64,000 nt of DNA from Evernia prunastri. Its lineage: Eukaryota > Ascomycota > Lecanoromycetes > Lecanorales > Parmeliaceae. The stretch is from contig NKYR01000002.1 in the NCBI GenBank assembly GCA_003184365.1, forward strand, positions 62,976 through 126,975. The letters run 5' to 3'. The notes under the pieces were generated by a model that was not told the DNA's origin, ran no database searches, and worked only from the letters and a program-made list of their open reading frames with translations. Shown here in pieces: positions 35,087 through 47,836 of the stretch (position 1 is the first letter of the stretch; the number at the start of each line of letters is the position of its first letter). The translations under genes and the position numbers were made by a program.

Positions 35087-36534
35087 GCTGCTAGTTTGGC
35101 CGAGGCAAGTTGCGAATCCACAAAGGACAGGCCAGAAAAGAGAGGCTTACTACTAGAAGAATTCGTTATAGCGGAGCATGAGAATGAGACCTCGACATGG
35201 CCGATTGCTCTTATAACAATGCGTCTACAGCGTGACTCACGGGACTCTCCGCTGGTTGCCATTTCCCCGACTCTTCCGGTAGCGGTTCGAAGCCGCATTG
35301 CTCTTGGCAATGGAATGTCATTCGACGCATCGGTCTGCTGTGGTTGAAAAGGGTCCTGCACAATGGAAGGATTCGCATCGCGAACCCAAGATAGAGAGTT
35401 GCTGCCTGTCGATCTCATAGAGTAGACGGCAGACAGACGGATGGACCGTGTTTGGATAAGCTATGAAAAGGGGCCTATCCTCGGTGAACCTGAGTATATG
35501 TGCGGGCCAAACTATTGCCGTAATGTCTTTCTCAGCTGTAATATGCACGCCACTGCCGATTATTTTAACGAGGAGGTCCGGATTAGGCAATGGATTGTCC
35601 AGCATTGAAGGTGGGAGTACAATCACTCGGTGCTCTTACGCTAGGCCACTGTTTGCAGAGGGTATGGTAGCCCACATGAATATGTTGTATGGCTAAGCTT
35701 AGACTGAGTGAAGGGGAAGCACTTTAGATAGTACGCCATATGATTGAGGAGGAAGTAACTTTACGGTGCCGCCAAAGGTTGGGGCCGGGAGCCGCAGGGC
35801 TTGGCGGCGCTCAGGGGTGCCTGAGTAAGCGGGTTCTCATCTCCGAGTTTCAGCTGTACAACGATTGAAGTAAAGTGATAAGCAAGCCACATCACATCAA
35901 CAATTCTCCATTGGGCATGACAGCTCGGTTTGATGCGCCATGGGATTCTCGTTCCGCGATAGTATACTGAATGAGTACGCTCGCTCGCTTCTTGTGGAGA
36001 AGGGATCGCCTCTATTCCGGCTTGTCTGTGCCTCTCTGCCAGCGGAGCTAGTCATCGTTCAGCCAGCCGCCAACGTTGATCCAAAATATGATCGATTTCG
36101 GAAAGAGCAAAGGCATGCGAGCTGCTCCGAATCCACTGTAGTGAGCGAAATTTGATCGCCGCGGCACAGGGTTGAAAAGGCTTCCGGGTGCATGTGCGTC
36201 CGTGCACGAGGCAAACCCGTATATATGATGAAAACGGAATTTCCATGAGTTACGAATGAGTGGTGGTGACACCAGGCTGCCACGTACCAAGGCTTAGTCC
36301 CTGATTTGGGTTGGCATCTCTTACATAGGTGGGCTGGCTTATCGATTCATACACTGGTTCGAAACCGAACGGGTGGGCAGTAGTGCTTATATAGAGTCTG
36401 CCTTTGCTTAGAATTTCTTGTCACATCTCACGTCATAGCAGCAATACTTCTCCCTGCCCAAGTCTTGTTGGTCTCCTATTTTTACTGAATTTATTGAAGA
36501 CTATCTGTTCATTGGGGTCTCGAATCATCCTACG
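35087..36534. other. Divergent spacer between laccase and tyrosinase pseudogene
   Basis: No gene seen. It would contain both promoters, and possibly a missed leader exon for the laccase. Confidence 0.4.
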
Positions 36535-38320
36535 ATGGACTCTCTTAGGTTCGAGTCTGGCTATTACCCAATCACGGGGATCCAACCTGGTCTCGGTATC
36601 AGTGGGGTTGTCCCAATGTGAATGGAAATTGATCGCTGGTGGGATTCGGAAGACCGTATTCACCAGGCTCAGGTGTCATTATTTATAGCAGCTCTGGAAA
36701 TCTTCCAAGCTATGGATATCACAGATAAGCTCTCATATTACTCTGTTGCGGGTCAGATGAGAATCCTTAGCTTTCTAAAGAAACTTGTGACTGATTCTAA
36801 TCAGGCATCCATGGCGAACCAAGGCTGCCTTGGGACGAGGGTGGAAATGCTGGTAGGAGATAGACAGATTACTGCCAAAATAACATATACACCTTTACAA
36901 CCTGGCACCGACCATATCTTTTTCTGTTCGAGGTGCGTATTAAACGCAATATAAGAACCTAGCTGCTGAATGTGGACTTAACAGCAACGCGTATACGAGA
37001 TCATGGTTAATACCGTCCTCCTAACTTCGCAAAGCATGAGCAGACCTGTTTGAAACATGCAGCAGAATAATGCTGTCTACCTTACTGGGATTGGGCGATG
37101 AAGAAATCTTTCGACGATGCTGAATCTGACCGGCGTGACTAGGAGGCTCCCAGTGGGTTAAGAATCCACTCTACGTCTTCAGGATGCCCAAAAATGCCCC
37201 AATGAGCAAAGGCAAAGTGCACCACGTGAAAGAGGAAGAACCCTACAACTTTGAGATTCATGTAAGGTCATATTGCCCTCATTCGGTGCGTGGGACACTA
37301 GATCACCCAGTTCGAAGCTTGCAAGGGCACGAGCAGATATCCACCGACGAACAATCTCGCCTCAAACAAGATTTCGGACTCTTTCATTGAAGGGTACCAG
37401 AACAATGACGCGGTCATGAGGGCACTGCGTGACTTTTCAATGCCCTTAGATTCGAGAGCATCGCAAGCGTCCTTTGGGGCGGTCTCCGGAGGAGATCTGA
37501 CAGTTTCTTTTCGCGAGGCATTCTATCGTGTTCTCAACATGCCTAATTACGAAGACTTTTCCACCACAGAACGCACAGATGACTCATGCCCTCCAGCGTA
37601 GGCTTCCCTCGAGTCAATCCACAACAGTCTCCATCTATGGTGCGGAGGTGGTGGTAACGATCAGTTGGCTCATGGGCATATGTATTGGCCGGCTGTTGCC
37701 GCATTTGATCCAATTTTCTGGCTGCATCACTGGTAAGCAAACTAGACTTCTCTTACGGTTTTTGCGCCAATAAAATTCCCTGGTTCGTTTATTCCTAACT
37801 ATTTCGAAGTAAAGTGGACCGTGGTTTCGCTCTGTGGCAAACACTGTATTCGAAAAAGGACCCAGACAACTGGTTTTCCAGCGAAGAGAGGGCCAAGAAA
37901 GGCTTGAAGCCGTTCCGCAAGAACAAGGAAGGCGATTATTGGACTTCCAATGGCGTCTACGAGACAGCAACTCTTGGATATACCTACGCGGACCTGCCCA
38001 AACGTCGGTTTACGCAAGACAATAAAACAGCCGTAGTCCTCGATCGACCATTAGAAGACCTCAAGGAAGAATTCAACAAGCTGTACGGCTCTTCGCGTAG
38101 AGCCGAACAGAAGGCTGCTGTGACTGGGATCTGCGCCGAACCTCTCAGCATCACTGATCCGTTTGTAGTGGAGCCCGCCGCCATAATCCAGGCACAGATA
38201 TTTGAGTTGTCAGTCGCTACTGACGCACCAAATATTGAGGATCAGTTGGAGGTACCTAATTACGTTCTCAATGCGAAGTACGAAAGGTCTTTGCCCATCG
38301 CTCTTATAAGTACTTTCTAG
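36535..38320 (+). pseudogene. Tyrosinase pseudogene
   Basis: Family sequence of a type-3 copper phenol oxidase is readable through five exon-like blocks: 36535-36751, 36805-36932, 36985-37261, 37311-37732 and 37810-38320. Recognisable parts are FQAMDITDKLSYYSVAG with IHG, WHRPYLFLFE (CuA), LPYWDWA, NPLYVFRMP, and AFDPIFWLHH with VDRGFALWQ (CuB). It is broken by TGA at 36619-36621, TAG at 36861-36863, a one-base deletion near 37020, TAA at 37068-37070 and TAG at 37599-37601. In CuA the usual His of the Y-C-x-H motif is replaced (YCQNN). The C-terminal tail is also degraded. It is not expected to encode an active enzyme. Confidence 0.88.
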
Positions 38321-39873
38321 ACTGGGACGCTCGGCTCTTTCTGGTGCTTTAGACTGCTCAAGCTGTCAAAAAGTCACCTCTAACCGCGAGCTTTGTTGAA
38401 GGAGAAATGGGTTCATGTCGAGGGAAAAACTTACCTTGATGCGTGACACGCCATGTTTCCTTACCTGTATCAACCTCCACTCGAACAGCCGCAAACTAAA
38501 GCTGATAACTGGTGTACAGCCAGCTGCACAAGGGGCCGCTAAATCCGTTGAGTCTTAGGTGCTCTTTTTGGAACATCCAGCAAAAGCCAGATGTTCGAGA
38601 CATACTGCTCTTGTAAGAACAATCGTGCAAACCACGGACCATGAGGGTTAGGGACTTGGGCATTGAAAACGGACAGATCTTCTACATGCTCCATCGTGGA
38701 GAAGGTAATCGACACAATGGACTAACATCAGAACATCAAAGCTTTTGATATTTTGCTCAATTTGCCACAGCAGGGCTGGAGGTTAGTCGCTCACACCAGT
38801 ATTGATACTTCTCGCATGGGCATAGCACACGCCTATTGCATTGTTCCTTGGAGTAGGGTGTATCGTATTGTTTTAGGCCATGGCGATTCAATAGGTCATG
38901 GCATCCAGGGTTTGATTAAATGTAATTATATCTCCATTATCAACCTATGCCAGATGAAAACGCAAGATCTCAGCTCGTTCCATTGAAAAGATACGAATAT
39001 ACAAGGAAGTCTTAGCGGGGCACAGTAGTGGTGATATAGAATGCATGGTGAATCTAACTATTGGGGTCATCAGCCATGATAAGGAGTCCTTGGCTACACA
39101 AATGCAATCGTGAGTAACAATACTGGAATATGCATGGAAATAACTAGGCGAATGTGCATATGCACGGAGTGCATGGAAGGCACCAGGCAAATAAGCAAAC
39201 ACGCTGACAAAGAGGGTTTCCCGAACCACTTGTGCGTCGTGAGACATGGAGATCCAGAATTTTTAACTCCGTTCATCGGCACCTGTTCAAACCACCTTTT
39301 TCGTACGGAACAATGATAACCTCGAGTGTTTTTCGATCGACGTAAGCCTGCACAGCCAAGTAAATACGCTACACAAACACAAACAGGTGGAAAGCATTGT
39401 ATGACCTAGACTTTAAGTGAGGTCTCTATGCATGTAAGTAATTGCTACTGTCCGGAAAACCGGGATACTCGCTACCCGCTCCGACCGAGCCGTAGTACGT
39501 GCATTGGTGGTAGCATTAGAAAAATTTCCACCACGACGATATGGGTCCGTAATGCAGAGCTCTAGCATCCACCCATCCGAACAGCCGCATCTACGCTAGC
39601 TAATGTCAACAAAGCTTGCGTCAACGGAAGAGACGGCTGCTGTCACTGCTTTCCCACGACACCTCTCAACGCACGTTCATTGGTCCCCCTTATGAGAGTG
39701 CAAGAACACGGCCATTGTGCATCTCCAGGCCCCGCGACAATTTAGTTCGAGCTTGCAAGTCTAGAACCTCGGGTCACACTTTGGAAAAAACGAAAGACAA
39801 AAAAACAGGATTCCGAGGACAAATGAAACCCACTCACCACCAACGACCTGCCTAATCCGTCCATGCAGTCGTC
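38321..39873. other. Intergenic, no gene seen
   Basis: No supported coding or RNA feature over 1.5 kb. Confidence 0.4.
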
Positions 39874-40240
39874 TAAGAACTCCCGTTCAGGACTCGGTTG
39901 CACATTGCTCCGCGTCAAACTTCCCCAGTTCGGCGCACCAAAGGTGGGCTAGGGAGTTGGGGGGGGGGAGGAAGACCTTCATTCCTTTGCGATATCGTAT
40001 CGCAGGCCATTACGCTTGACCCCCGAGCTTCCCCCCATCAGTCAGTCCCNNNNNNNNNNNNNNTAAGAACTCCCGTTCAGGACTCGGTTGCACATTGCTC
40101 CGCGTCAAACTTCCCCAGTTCGGCGCACCAAAGGTGGGCTAGGGAGTTGGGGGGGGGGGAGGAAGACCTTCATTCCTTTGCGATATCGTATCGCAGGCCA
40201 TTACGCTTGACCCCCGAGCTTCCCCCCATCAGTCAGTCCC
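39874..40240. repeat. 176/177-bp direct duplication flanking an N gap
   Basis: 39874-40049 and 40064-40240 are identical apart from one extra G in a poly-G run, and they flank 14 Ns (40050-40063). The pattern is that expected when two overlapping contig ends are scaffolded without being merged. Confidence 0.9.
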
Positions 40241-40251
40241 TTGGCCTCTGC

Positions 40252-40258
40252 TATATAA
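40252..40258 (+). promoter_or_regulatory. Candidate TATA box for the small secreted protein gene
   Basis: TATATAA about 145 bp upstream of the ATG at 40404. Confidence 0.5.
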
Positions 40259-40403
40259 GTAAGCCCCTGTCATCTCGAGTTGGAGGAAAAATTCCATTCC
40301 CAGCACTCCCAGCACATTCCCACCAATAGCTCTTGCTATCTGAAAACGCGCCCTCGCAGCAAGGGTATACTTTCCCTTTTCGTCTACAGGCATTAAAACC
40401 ACC

Positions 40404-40845
40404 ATGCACTCCCCACTCCGCAAGCTCGCTATTCTGGCCGTCGCCTTAGTGGGCATAGTCACCGGCTCACCGGCTCCGGATCCAAGATCGTGTCCTGCCT
40501 ATTGGTCTAGGCGAACTTTTCCTCTCCTCGTGCTTTCCAACCTTCTACACAACCAACGGGATTCTCAACCCCTTCTACCTCCCCCTTGCATACTGTGTCC
40601 TGTCTTCAAGAATTCCTTATTCACACATGGCACACCCCTAGCCCATACAATAATGACTCCCATAAGAGAAAGGCCACAAAAGAATATTTCAAGTCGTTGT
40701 TATGTTCAACCTACTTCCAAACCAGCATCCATCAGACTAATAGCACTGTTTAGGCTCCTGCCCGTCTGCCCCTAATCCTGCAAATCCCTATTCTTGCTCG
40801 GCTTCTGATATCCAAAGGGGCTGTAATATGGATCAACTATGTTAG
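40404..40845 (+). CDS. Candidate small secreted cysteine-rich protein
   Basis: The ATG at 40404 has a good context (ACCATGC) and opens a clear signal peptide of about 20 residues (KLAILAVALVGIVTG) followed by SPAPDP. The most attractive model is join(40404..40491, 40754..40845): 59 aa with five Cys in the last 32 residues, ending in CNMDQLC. The 262-nt intron has a weak donor (GTCCTG) and a good TTTAG acceptor. Alternatively exon 1 reads through as one 123-aa frame, which looks less protein-like. Secreted Cys-rich proteins of this size include effectors and antimicrobial-type proteins, but no family is recognised. Confidence 0.5.
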
Positions 40846-41956
40846 GGTGTGGAATGAGGGACGAGGCATGAAACGTGGAATTGCTGGCTAAGATCCATGT
40901 GGAGAGGGTAGATCAAGCCCGATGGTGGTGCATGGTTGGGAGGACTGAGATCTATGAAACTCTATGATATCAGGATATGTTCCTCCGGGGGCTATGGGCT
41001 TGCTGCCGTTGTTCGAACGTCGTAAAACGATTTGGCGTATTCCTGAATCAAGGTCATTTCTGACGCATCTTAGGTAACGGGGCAAATCTCTCGCTGTAAG
41101 CTATTTTGATTGTAAGAAATGACTGCAATGTGCCAGTGGACAATATCCCATTCATAAAGTAGCACAAGCTGCTAAAGCGATATTTGGCCGATGACATACC
41201 TAGAAGTGGTCCGTAGCCAGGTAGATGTTATCTCGTCTTGGCTTTCAAATTCGATGGATCGTGGAGCTAGCAATGGAGAACTCACTGCAGGAGAGATTCA
41301 AGCTCAGTTCGATCTTGCGTGGCGCCAGCATTCCGGTGTCTGGTCGAGCTCTCAAGTTCGAGTGGATCACGAACTGAGCCGGAGACATTGTCGTTCACAT
41401 GATGATGATCAAGCGCGAGAGGGATCGATGCACGGCCAAGATCGTAGTTTTCTTTAGGACTTGGGAGCTCGAACGGATTACTTAGCGTTATTGTTGTTGT
41501 CCAGTGTCCAACTCAGGGGTCCTCCGCTCTCCTGCACCGGTCTCAACTGATTGTGATGGATCATCTACTACATGCAGCTCTCTTGCATCATATTCGACTA
41601 ATGAACGTCTTTGTGCTTTTTTTCATTCGCGACGCTTCTGTCGATTTCTTCGGGTTATAAGGATAACGACGAATACGATAGGCAATAGAACTACACCAAC
41701 CTCCCCACAATGCCAGCAATTTTATCCTTGAAAAGACGTTGTACGTCTCTGACCTCCATGTTCCCGGGATTTTGAATCTGCTCAAGTGCCTCGGCAGGAC
41801 TATGTGTAAGGGAAGCAAGAGCCATTTGATATTTGTTGTTTTGATGTCTAACTTCCAAGCTATCTCTGAAATTGCCACATCACGGCATGGCTTAAGTACA
41901 AAAGCAGCTGGCAAACCCCTCCTCTGGTATGCTGGAGTGACATATCCGTTGCTCCT
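40846..41956. other. Intergenic, no gene seen
   Basis: Only short unsupported frames. Confidence 0.4.
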
Positions 41957-42493
41957 CTACTGCTTGGAACCCCAAGCACCCTTCTTCCTCAGCATCTCCT
42001 CCTCCTCTTGTTGGATCTCCGCATCAATCTTGGCACCCTTGGAAGGCTCGTTGCCGTGGTTCTTTGCCTGATCGATACACGGATGTTAGCAAGCTATACC
42101 TCTTCCCACAGACGACCAATCGGGGCATAGCGAGTAACTTACGGGGAGAGTGGGGTCTTTCTGAGACTCAGCAGCCTCCTTGGAGATTTGCTCTGGCTCG
42201 CTTTCGCGCTTCGGAACGGTCAGCCCTCATCTAGAATTGGAGGCTTCGAGCAGATTACTTTGCCCTCTCGTGCTAGCTTGTTGGCGATTGATCTCTCGTC
42301 CTCTAGGTTCAACTGTCAGACTTCGTAGATCTCATGATTAACGTTTTGTGGACATACTTGAGTCATTCGCTTTGTGGCTGTTTGGCTGCCCTTCGTGGAA
42401 TCTGTCCGCCACGTTCGTCTCGGAGTCTTTTGAGTTGCGTTGGTCTCCAGCTTCGTATACACCACGACCACCGACGCTAGATGTTCCACTCAT
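41957..42493 (-). CDS. Small conserved fungal hydrophilic protein
   Basis: Starts at 42493 with MSGTSSVGGRGVYEAGDQRN and ends at 41957. Later exons carry the conserved tail DPTLP, then AKNHGNEPSKGAKIDAEIQ with a Glu-rich run and KKGAWGSKQ. This belongs to a widespread, highly charged fungal family of unknown function, often described as stress-related. Introns: the GTATGT donor after 42358 and the GTAAGT donor of the DPTLP exon are clear. The join between exon 1 and the block encoding ERSIANKLAREGK does not resolve in frame with canonical sites, so either that junction is unusual or the copy carries an indel. Confidence 0.65.
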
Positions 42494-42794
42494 AATTGCT
42501 AGTAGACTGGTTATTTCTATCTGATCGAAATGGTTGTGAGGGTTTGGTATGGTGAGGGAATTGGTTTCCGTGGGTGACGTGCTTGACCGAAATGTGTCCC
42601 GCACCAACGGCGCTTAGACGCGCAAAATGCGGCAAAACTTTCTCAGGGTTTGAAAAAGGAAAACCCTTAATGGTGAGAGTTTTGATATCTGAGACCTCAC
42701 ATTAACAATAGAGATAAAGGTTAGAACCGGCTTCTCTCTCTTTCTCTTGTTGGCTCGCAGTGTGTCTCACAGTATCAATCATTTTCAACGCAAT

Positions 42795-45341
42795 ATGGCT
42801 TCCAATGATGAGTATCAAACTCCTTTTAATTCACGGTACTGCAGCGGTACGTACATACCGGAAGAGATCTTTTCAAATTGGTACCAAATTGAGCTGCAAT
42901 ACATGTTCCAGAGCAAGTTTCCCTATGTAGTACCAGAACGGGTGACAAAGTGTGTTTCGGATGACATTTTCTTTTCTCGAGACCTGTCTTGCAGTTTATG
43001 TATCTACTATGTAGAAGCAATTCTGACTCCAAGATCACTAGAGGAGATGAAGCAGCTTTTCTCCCCCCGGAACCATTTCTCAACATGGAGACAGCTCTGA
43101 GTTCGTCCGAAACACTTTTCCAAGATGTCTCAGGATCAGCTATAAAGACTGATCAAGAAATAGGTTTGGCTAGCGGAAGCAGAGAAAGAGCTTGGGCTAG
43201 CAGTTATCTCAGACCAGGCCGTGGTTAAAATGCAAGATCGTGTCATGATTAGAGACGACGAGAATGCGGTGATAGCAGAAGAGGAAAAGAAGAGACGACA
43301 TGACGTAGGATGCCAATAGTATCATGTCCCACTTGTCTGATGCAGCTATAGGTGATGGCCCACGTTCATGGCTTTGGCTTGGCCGCTCCAAGTGCTGCAG
43401 GTATCATCCATGTGGGAGCTACGTCTTGGTCTGTGTCGTTGTTCTTTGGAAGACCGACTAGACTCTAATGAGTAATGGTTACGTAACAGATAATGGTTAT
43501 CAAAAACTTTCGGATTTTGCCCTTAAGTATCACGACTCAGCATGTCTTGGATACACTCACGGCCAGCCGGTACGCACACTCCTGTTACCTTCTCACCTTG
43601 AAGTTGGAAACTGTGACACGAGACACATCTTTGGGGCAAGAAAATATGAGTATTGCGAGATTTGGCAATGCTGACTTCAAATCTGCCAGGCAGCACTCAC
43701 CACTGTCGGTAAGAGAGCTTGCCTTTGGATACTGGATCTCCTCATGGATCTGAGGAATCTGGAGCGGTCCAAATCGGACTTACGCTTTCGCGGCGTAAAG
43801 GGGTCGGTAAATTCCAAGAGTATCGAGCAAAAGTCACGCGTAAAAATCGCCTTACGAACATCCACATTTGTCAAGAAATGACATGATATATCGAAATTGC
43901 CGGATGATACCCATGAACTTATACAAAGAAATCGATAGGAGCTCTTCAAACTTGTGCTTTTCTTTAAAACTCCCGTGTGGAATAGAAGCTTGATTGTCTC
44001 ACTATGCCTGACTTTTGCTCGATCCTCTTACCTTCCAATCAGCTCCTACAGTTACTGAGTAGGTGCCCGGATCCAGTGGCAGCCAAGGAATTTTCTTTGC
44101 TCTGTTCAAATGCGACCACTCCAAGATTAAAATTAAAGAACTTGACGAGCTTAATTACCAAGAAAGCTGGATTCGAATCCTTCTATACCATCAACTCCCA
44201 AACGTACTTTCGCAAGTCGACCTCGACGTCTGCAACTCTCTCGGTTCTTTCGGCGCAACAGTAAGCGCACTTTTCAAATCTTCCGGGATCTCTTGACTCG
44301 TGATTCTTTTCTGAGCTCAATTCCGCATCAATATGTCTAACCTAGACCAAACAGTACGAGTGCGTCTTCACAGACATCCTTCATCTCGCAATGATGAAGG
44401 AAATGGAGAAATTGTTCGAAGCTGACTAGTTCGGGAGTTCGGCAATGGCGTATAAGAGGTATGTATATTTCGGAGCTAACCCTCCCTATTTGGTATCGAA
44501 GGTAGTTGCAATTCATGTTTTGGGAGCAAGACGAGGACTTTTCATCTCCAGAGACCCGACATGCCTCCGCTTCCTCCTTGTATAAGCCCTGCTGACTCGG
44601 GTATCTGTCCAGGAATCCTATGCGCTCAGAACGCGCTGGGAAGAAAGCTGCAGAACCTGCCAATGGACGCTGCGGCAACATATTCGCATCAATGGCTAGA
44701 ACTTACGCTGGGTATGTCATGGATTGATTTCAGATGACTCTCAGAGGCTGAAAAGGTCTATAGACGATAGTGCTATTCGAAGGATCAGCCTTCCGGAATC
44801 ATTTCTTTGTGCTGATGCATTGATGCTTCTTTTGGACAATGTAAAGTGTAGTACCACTTATCGGAAAACAGCATGTGCTCATTCTTACAGGTAATGTCCG
44901 GTCTCGTCGTCTACCCAGCCGTCATCAACAAGCGAATAGCCCAAGTACTCCCCTTCATGGCTACGTGCGTCCCTCTTTTCCCAAACGTCAAAATTCAGGC
45001 ACTGACCCCTCCTACCGCAGCGAAAGCATCATCATGACCCTTTCCGAACTCGGTATTTCCCGGCAGCAAGCCCACGAAGAAATCTCTGTGCTATCCCACC
45101 AAGCCGCCGCAGCCGTAAAAATGGAAGACAAAGACAATGATCTCATTGACCGTATTCGGAAAACGGAACTCTTCAAGCCGATCATCGGACAGCTGGAGGA
45201 GTTCTTGGAGCTGAAAAGCTTTATGGAAGAGCGCCCCAACGGGTGGACAAATTCACAGGATCTAGTGGTGAAGTTGAGAGCGCTTTGAAGAAGTATGGGG
45301 ATGTGGTGAGGGAAGCGGGGAGGGTGAATCTGCATGTTTAA
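42795..45341 (+). pseudogene. ADE13: Adenylosuccinate lyase pseudogene
   Basis: Family sequence for the enzyme that cleaves SAICAR and adenylosuccinate in purine synthesis is readable from MASNDEYQTPFNSRYCS (42795) to VNLHV (stop 45339-45341), across about ten exon-like blocks. Damage: TGA at 43098-43100 where Trp and the donor are expected; loss of about 22 codons after VTDN near 43490; a +1 and a compensating -1 shift between about 44150 and 44215; TAG at 44427-44429 just before GSSAMAYKR; and a small deletion near 44640 that shifts frame. Many introns still have good splice sites, so decay is fairly recent. As this enzyme is normally single-copy and essential, a functional copy should exist elsewhere. 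Confidence 0.88.
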
Positions 45342-47836
45342 GGGGGAAGCAGCTGTTGAAGGGTATGTATCCCTTTCAAAGAGTAAAATTCAAAGATTCA
45401 GCCCTGCGTGCCATGACATCTTAGAAAATGCGCCAATACGGGGGATGTGTTTCTGTCCGAGGGTCGTTTACTTGCGTAGGACTGATCGTATTCGAATTTG
45501 GGACCAGCCACAACAAATTATTGATACCCACACCAATTACCATGGAGCACGTAGTATGACCACCAGCAACGACTGACACCTTATCAAATGCGTCGCAGTC
45601 GGAGTAACTGTGACAAAACGTATAGGTCAGAGTTGATACCTCCTATTTGACACCAATTGAGTTGCACGACAAGCGACTTCAACCATCTCAGTGCACAAGA
45701 GGCAAAAGAAAGAGCAATTCCTATCTGGTCTCTCAAGATCGGTCTCACTTTCATTGACTCACAATTTGTCTCTTAGTTTCTGTCAACTTTGATACAAGAC
45801 GGCTGCTACCAATGATCACCGGTCACGACTATAGAGAAGTTTCTGGAATATGGGGCGGACGATGACGACCGTAGACAGCTCTTCTCACCCCTCTTCAAGT
45901 AATTGACTCGGAGATACTTGCAATGCGGGCACTGCTCTTGAATGTAGACCGGATGGACGGAGCTGATCATTGAAGTATGTATATATAATCGAAGCGTCCT
46001 CTTGATAGAAAGAGCAAAGTCATAAGCTCGGATACGCTGACGGACGGCCAGGGTGCTTGAATGCCAGGGATAGAGCTTGGCAGATTGTATGGATGATAAA
46101 ACATGTGAGAAGAGAGTAACGAGCTACATGCCTAACACAAACATGCTATGTTAAGAAGTCTTCCGGTGTGCTCATGTGTTTTCGCATATGGAGTAGTGGC
46201 CAGTAAGGGTACTCTTCTATGGTATGTGTTCTATTTGTCTTTGGTCTTTCGCGTCCGGAGCTGTGTCTTTAACGAGAGTTGTAGCCATTTTCAGGCCACC
46301 TTCGACCATCGAGATCGAGTGACGCTTGTCCCATTTCCCTGGCTTGAAACAACATCGCTCTGCGCGCCAAAGAGCGGATGGTTGTCTCAACTCTCCAGGA
46401 AACTCCTGTCCAATAATGATCGCTAGGATAGGTAGAATAGACCAATTATAATATTGAGAATGGTGCCCCAGCAACGCAGCCGACAGCTTTGTACCCATTT
46501 CTAATTCATCGAAATTCCAGTCAATAAATCCCTAGTACAGCCGAGTTAGATAGGTAGACGTGTTTTTGCTGTCATCGTATCTCGTAATGTCCCCTGTACT
46601 CTTTCTGCATCTTTTGGAATTATATAATTGTTTTGAGGTAGAAAGTTTACATTATATAGAAAGAATCGAACGTACTATCAATCTATCAATCGGCGAAGGT
46701 TGCTCCCACAAGAACCCTCATTCTTTTACTGTCGTAGGGTAGACTAGTATCGTAGGGTAGAATAATATCAGGGCAGAATTATATCGCGGCGGCCAAGTTC
46801 GAAGTTCTGAGTTTCGAGCTTCCGAATTTCTGGTGGTCACGGCGTAATAGCTCATGATTAATTAACTCCAACATCGAGCAATGAACAAGTAGGACTTACA
46901 TGATTGTCTAATATCTTCCGGATTGACACGAAATACACGTAAACCTGCGATAAAATCGTCTGAACCTGAACTTCACAGTCATTTAACATAAAACGACATA
47001 TCTCTGTATCGTAACGTAAGAAGAACTTGCTGTATTTGTGATTGTGACTGTGGATAAGAATTCTACATGGCAGGAGAAACTCAAGCTTGGTCACGAATGC
47101 ATACAATCTTCTGTTGCCCTATCAGCAGCAACTGTTACTGCCATCTTAGGCTCTTCTATGAGGCTGCTGCTGTGCATGTCACTGTCAAAAGTTGTGTAGA
47201 AAAGGCTTTTGGGCAATGGAGGGATGCTCTGACAGCGAGAGTGCGCAAAAGCTGTAGCTGATTCACAGGCAATATGGCCTCCCTATGGTGGCGATCTCGA
47301 CGCAGATATCAATGTAGCTTGCCAATGGAAGGAGATGCTTCTGACCATTGAAGGCACTTAAAAGGCCGAGCGTGTTGCCTCTCCTGCCGCCAATTTGGCC
47401 TGATCTGCTGCTCGATGGGGAGCTTCTTCCTGATCAAGGCTCAATATGAGTCTTGCGGCTTTGGCTTCTGAACCTTTGCGACTGTATCTAATCATGATGG
47501 AGATAGAAAGAGAGGGAGTTGTAGATAGAGGGTTTGGTCTATACTTACGTTTGCCAAGGACGTGAGCGGAATTGCTGCTCCATCTTACCAGCGTGGCTTG
47601 ACATCCCACATCTCGATCATAGCAGCTTTCATTGTGAAATGCAGGCAGTGTAATTCAATCATGTTCCTCGAGAGATTTCTCTATCTACCCCAATGCAACT
47701 TTCATGGCCCCAGTTGGTCAACAAAGATGACCTACCCGACCAGTAGATACGAATCCAATAATCATGACGGCAACTCAGATCCAACGGTATCACCCTGCAA
47801 GTTTGCCGTCATCTCCAGGCAATTCTTGGATAAACA
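45342..47836. other. 2.5-kb spacer between two purine-enzyme copies, no gene identified
   Basis: A minus-strand frame at 46498-46217 looks coding-like but belongs to no family I recognise. 46732-46785 has an imperfect ~18-bp tandem repeat (TCGTAGGGTAGA-type). Given how finely divided the neighbouring GMP synthase gene is, an intron-rich gene could be hidden here. Confidence 0.35.

Noticed and set aside
35286..35300. tRNA B-box-like word GGTTCGAAGCC
   Set aside because: No A box or cloverleaf could be formed; it is part of a local hairpin.
36622..36954. Independent 110-codon gene
   Set aside because: The first part is the tyrosinase N-terminal region; the remainder is intron and out-of-frame CuA sequence of the pseudogene.
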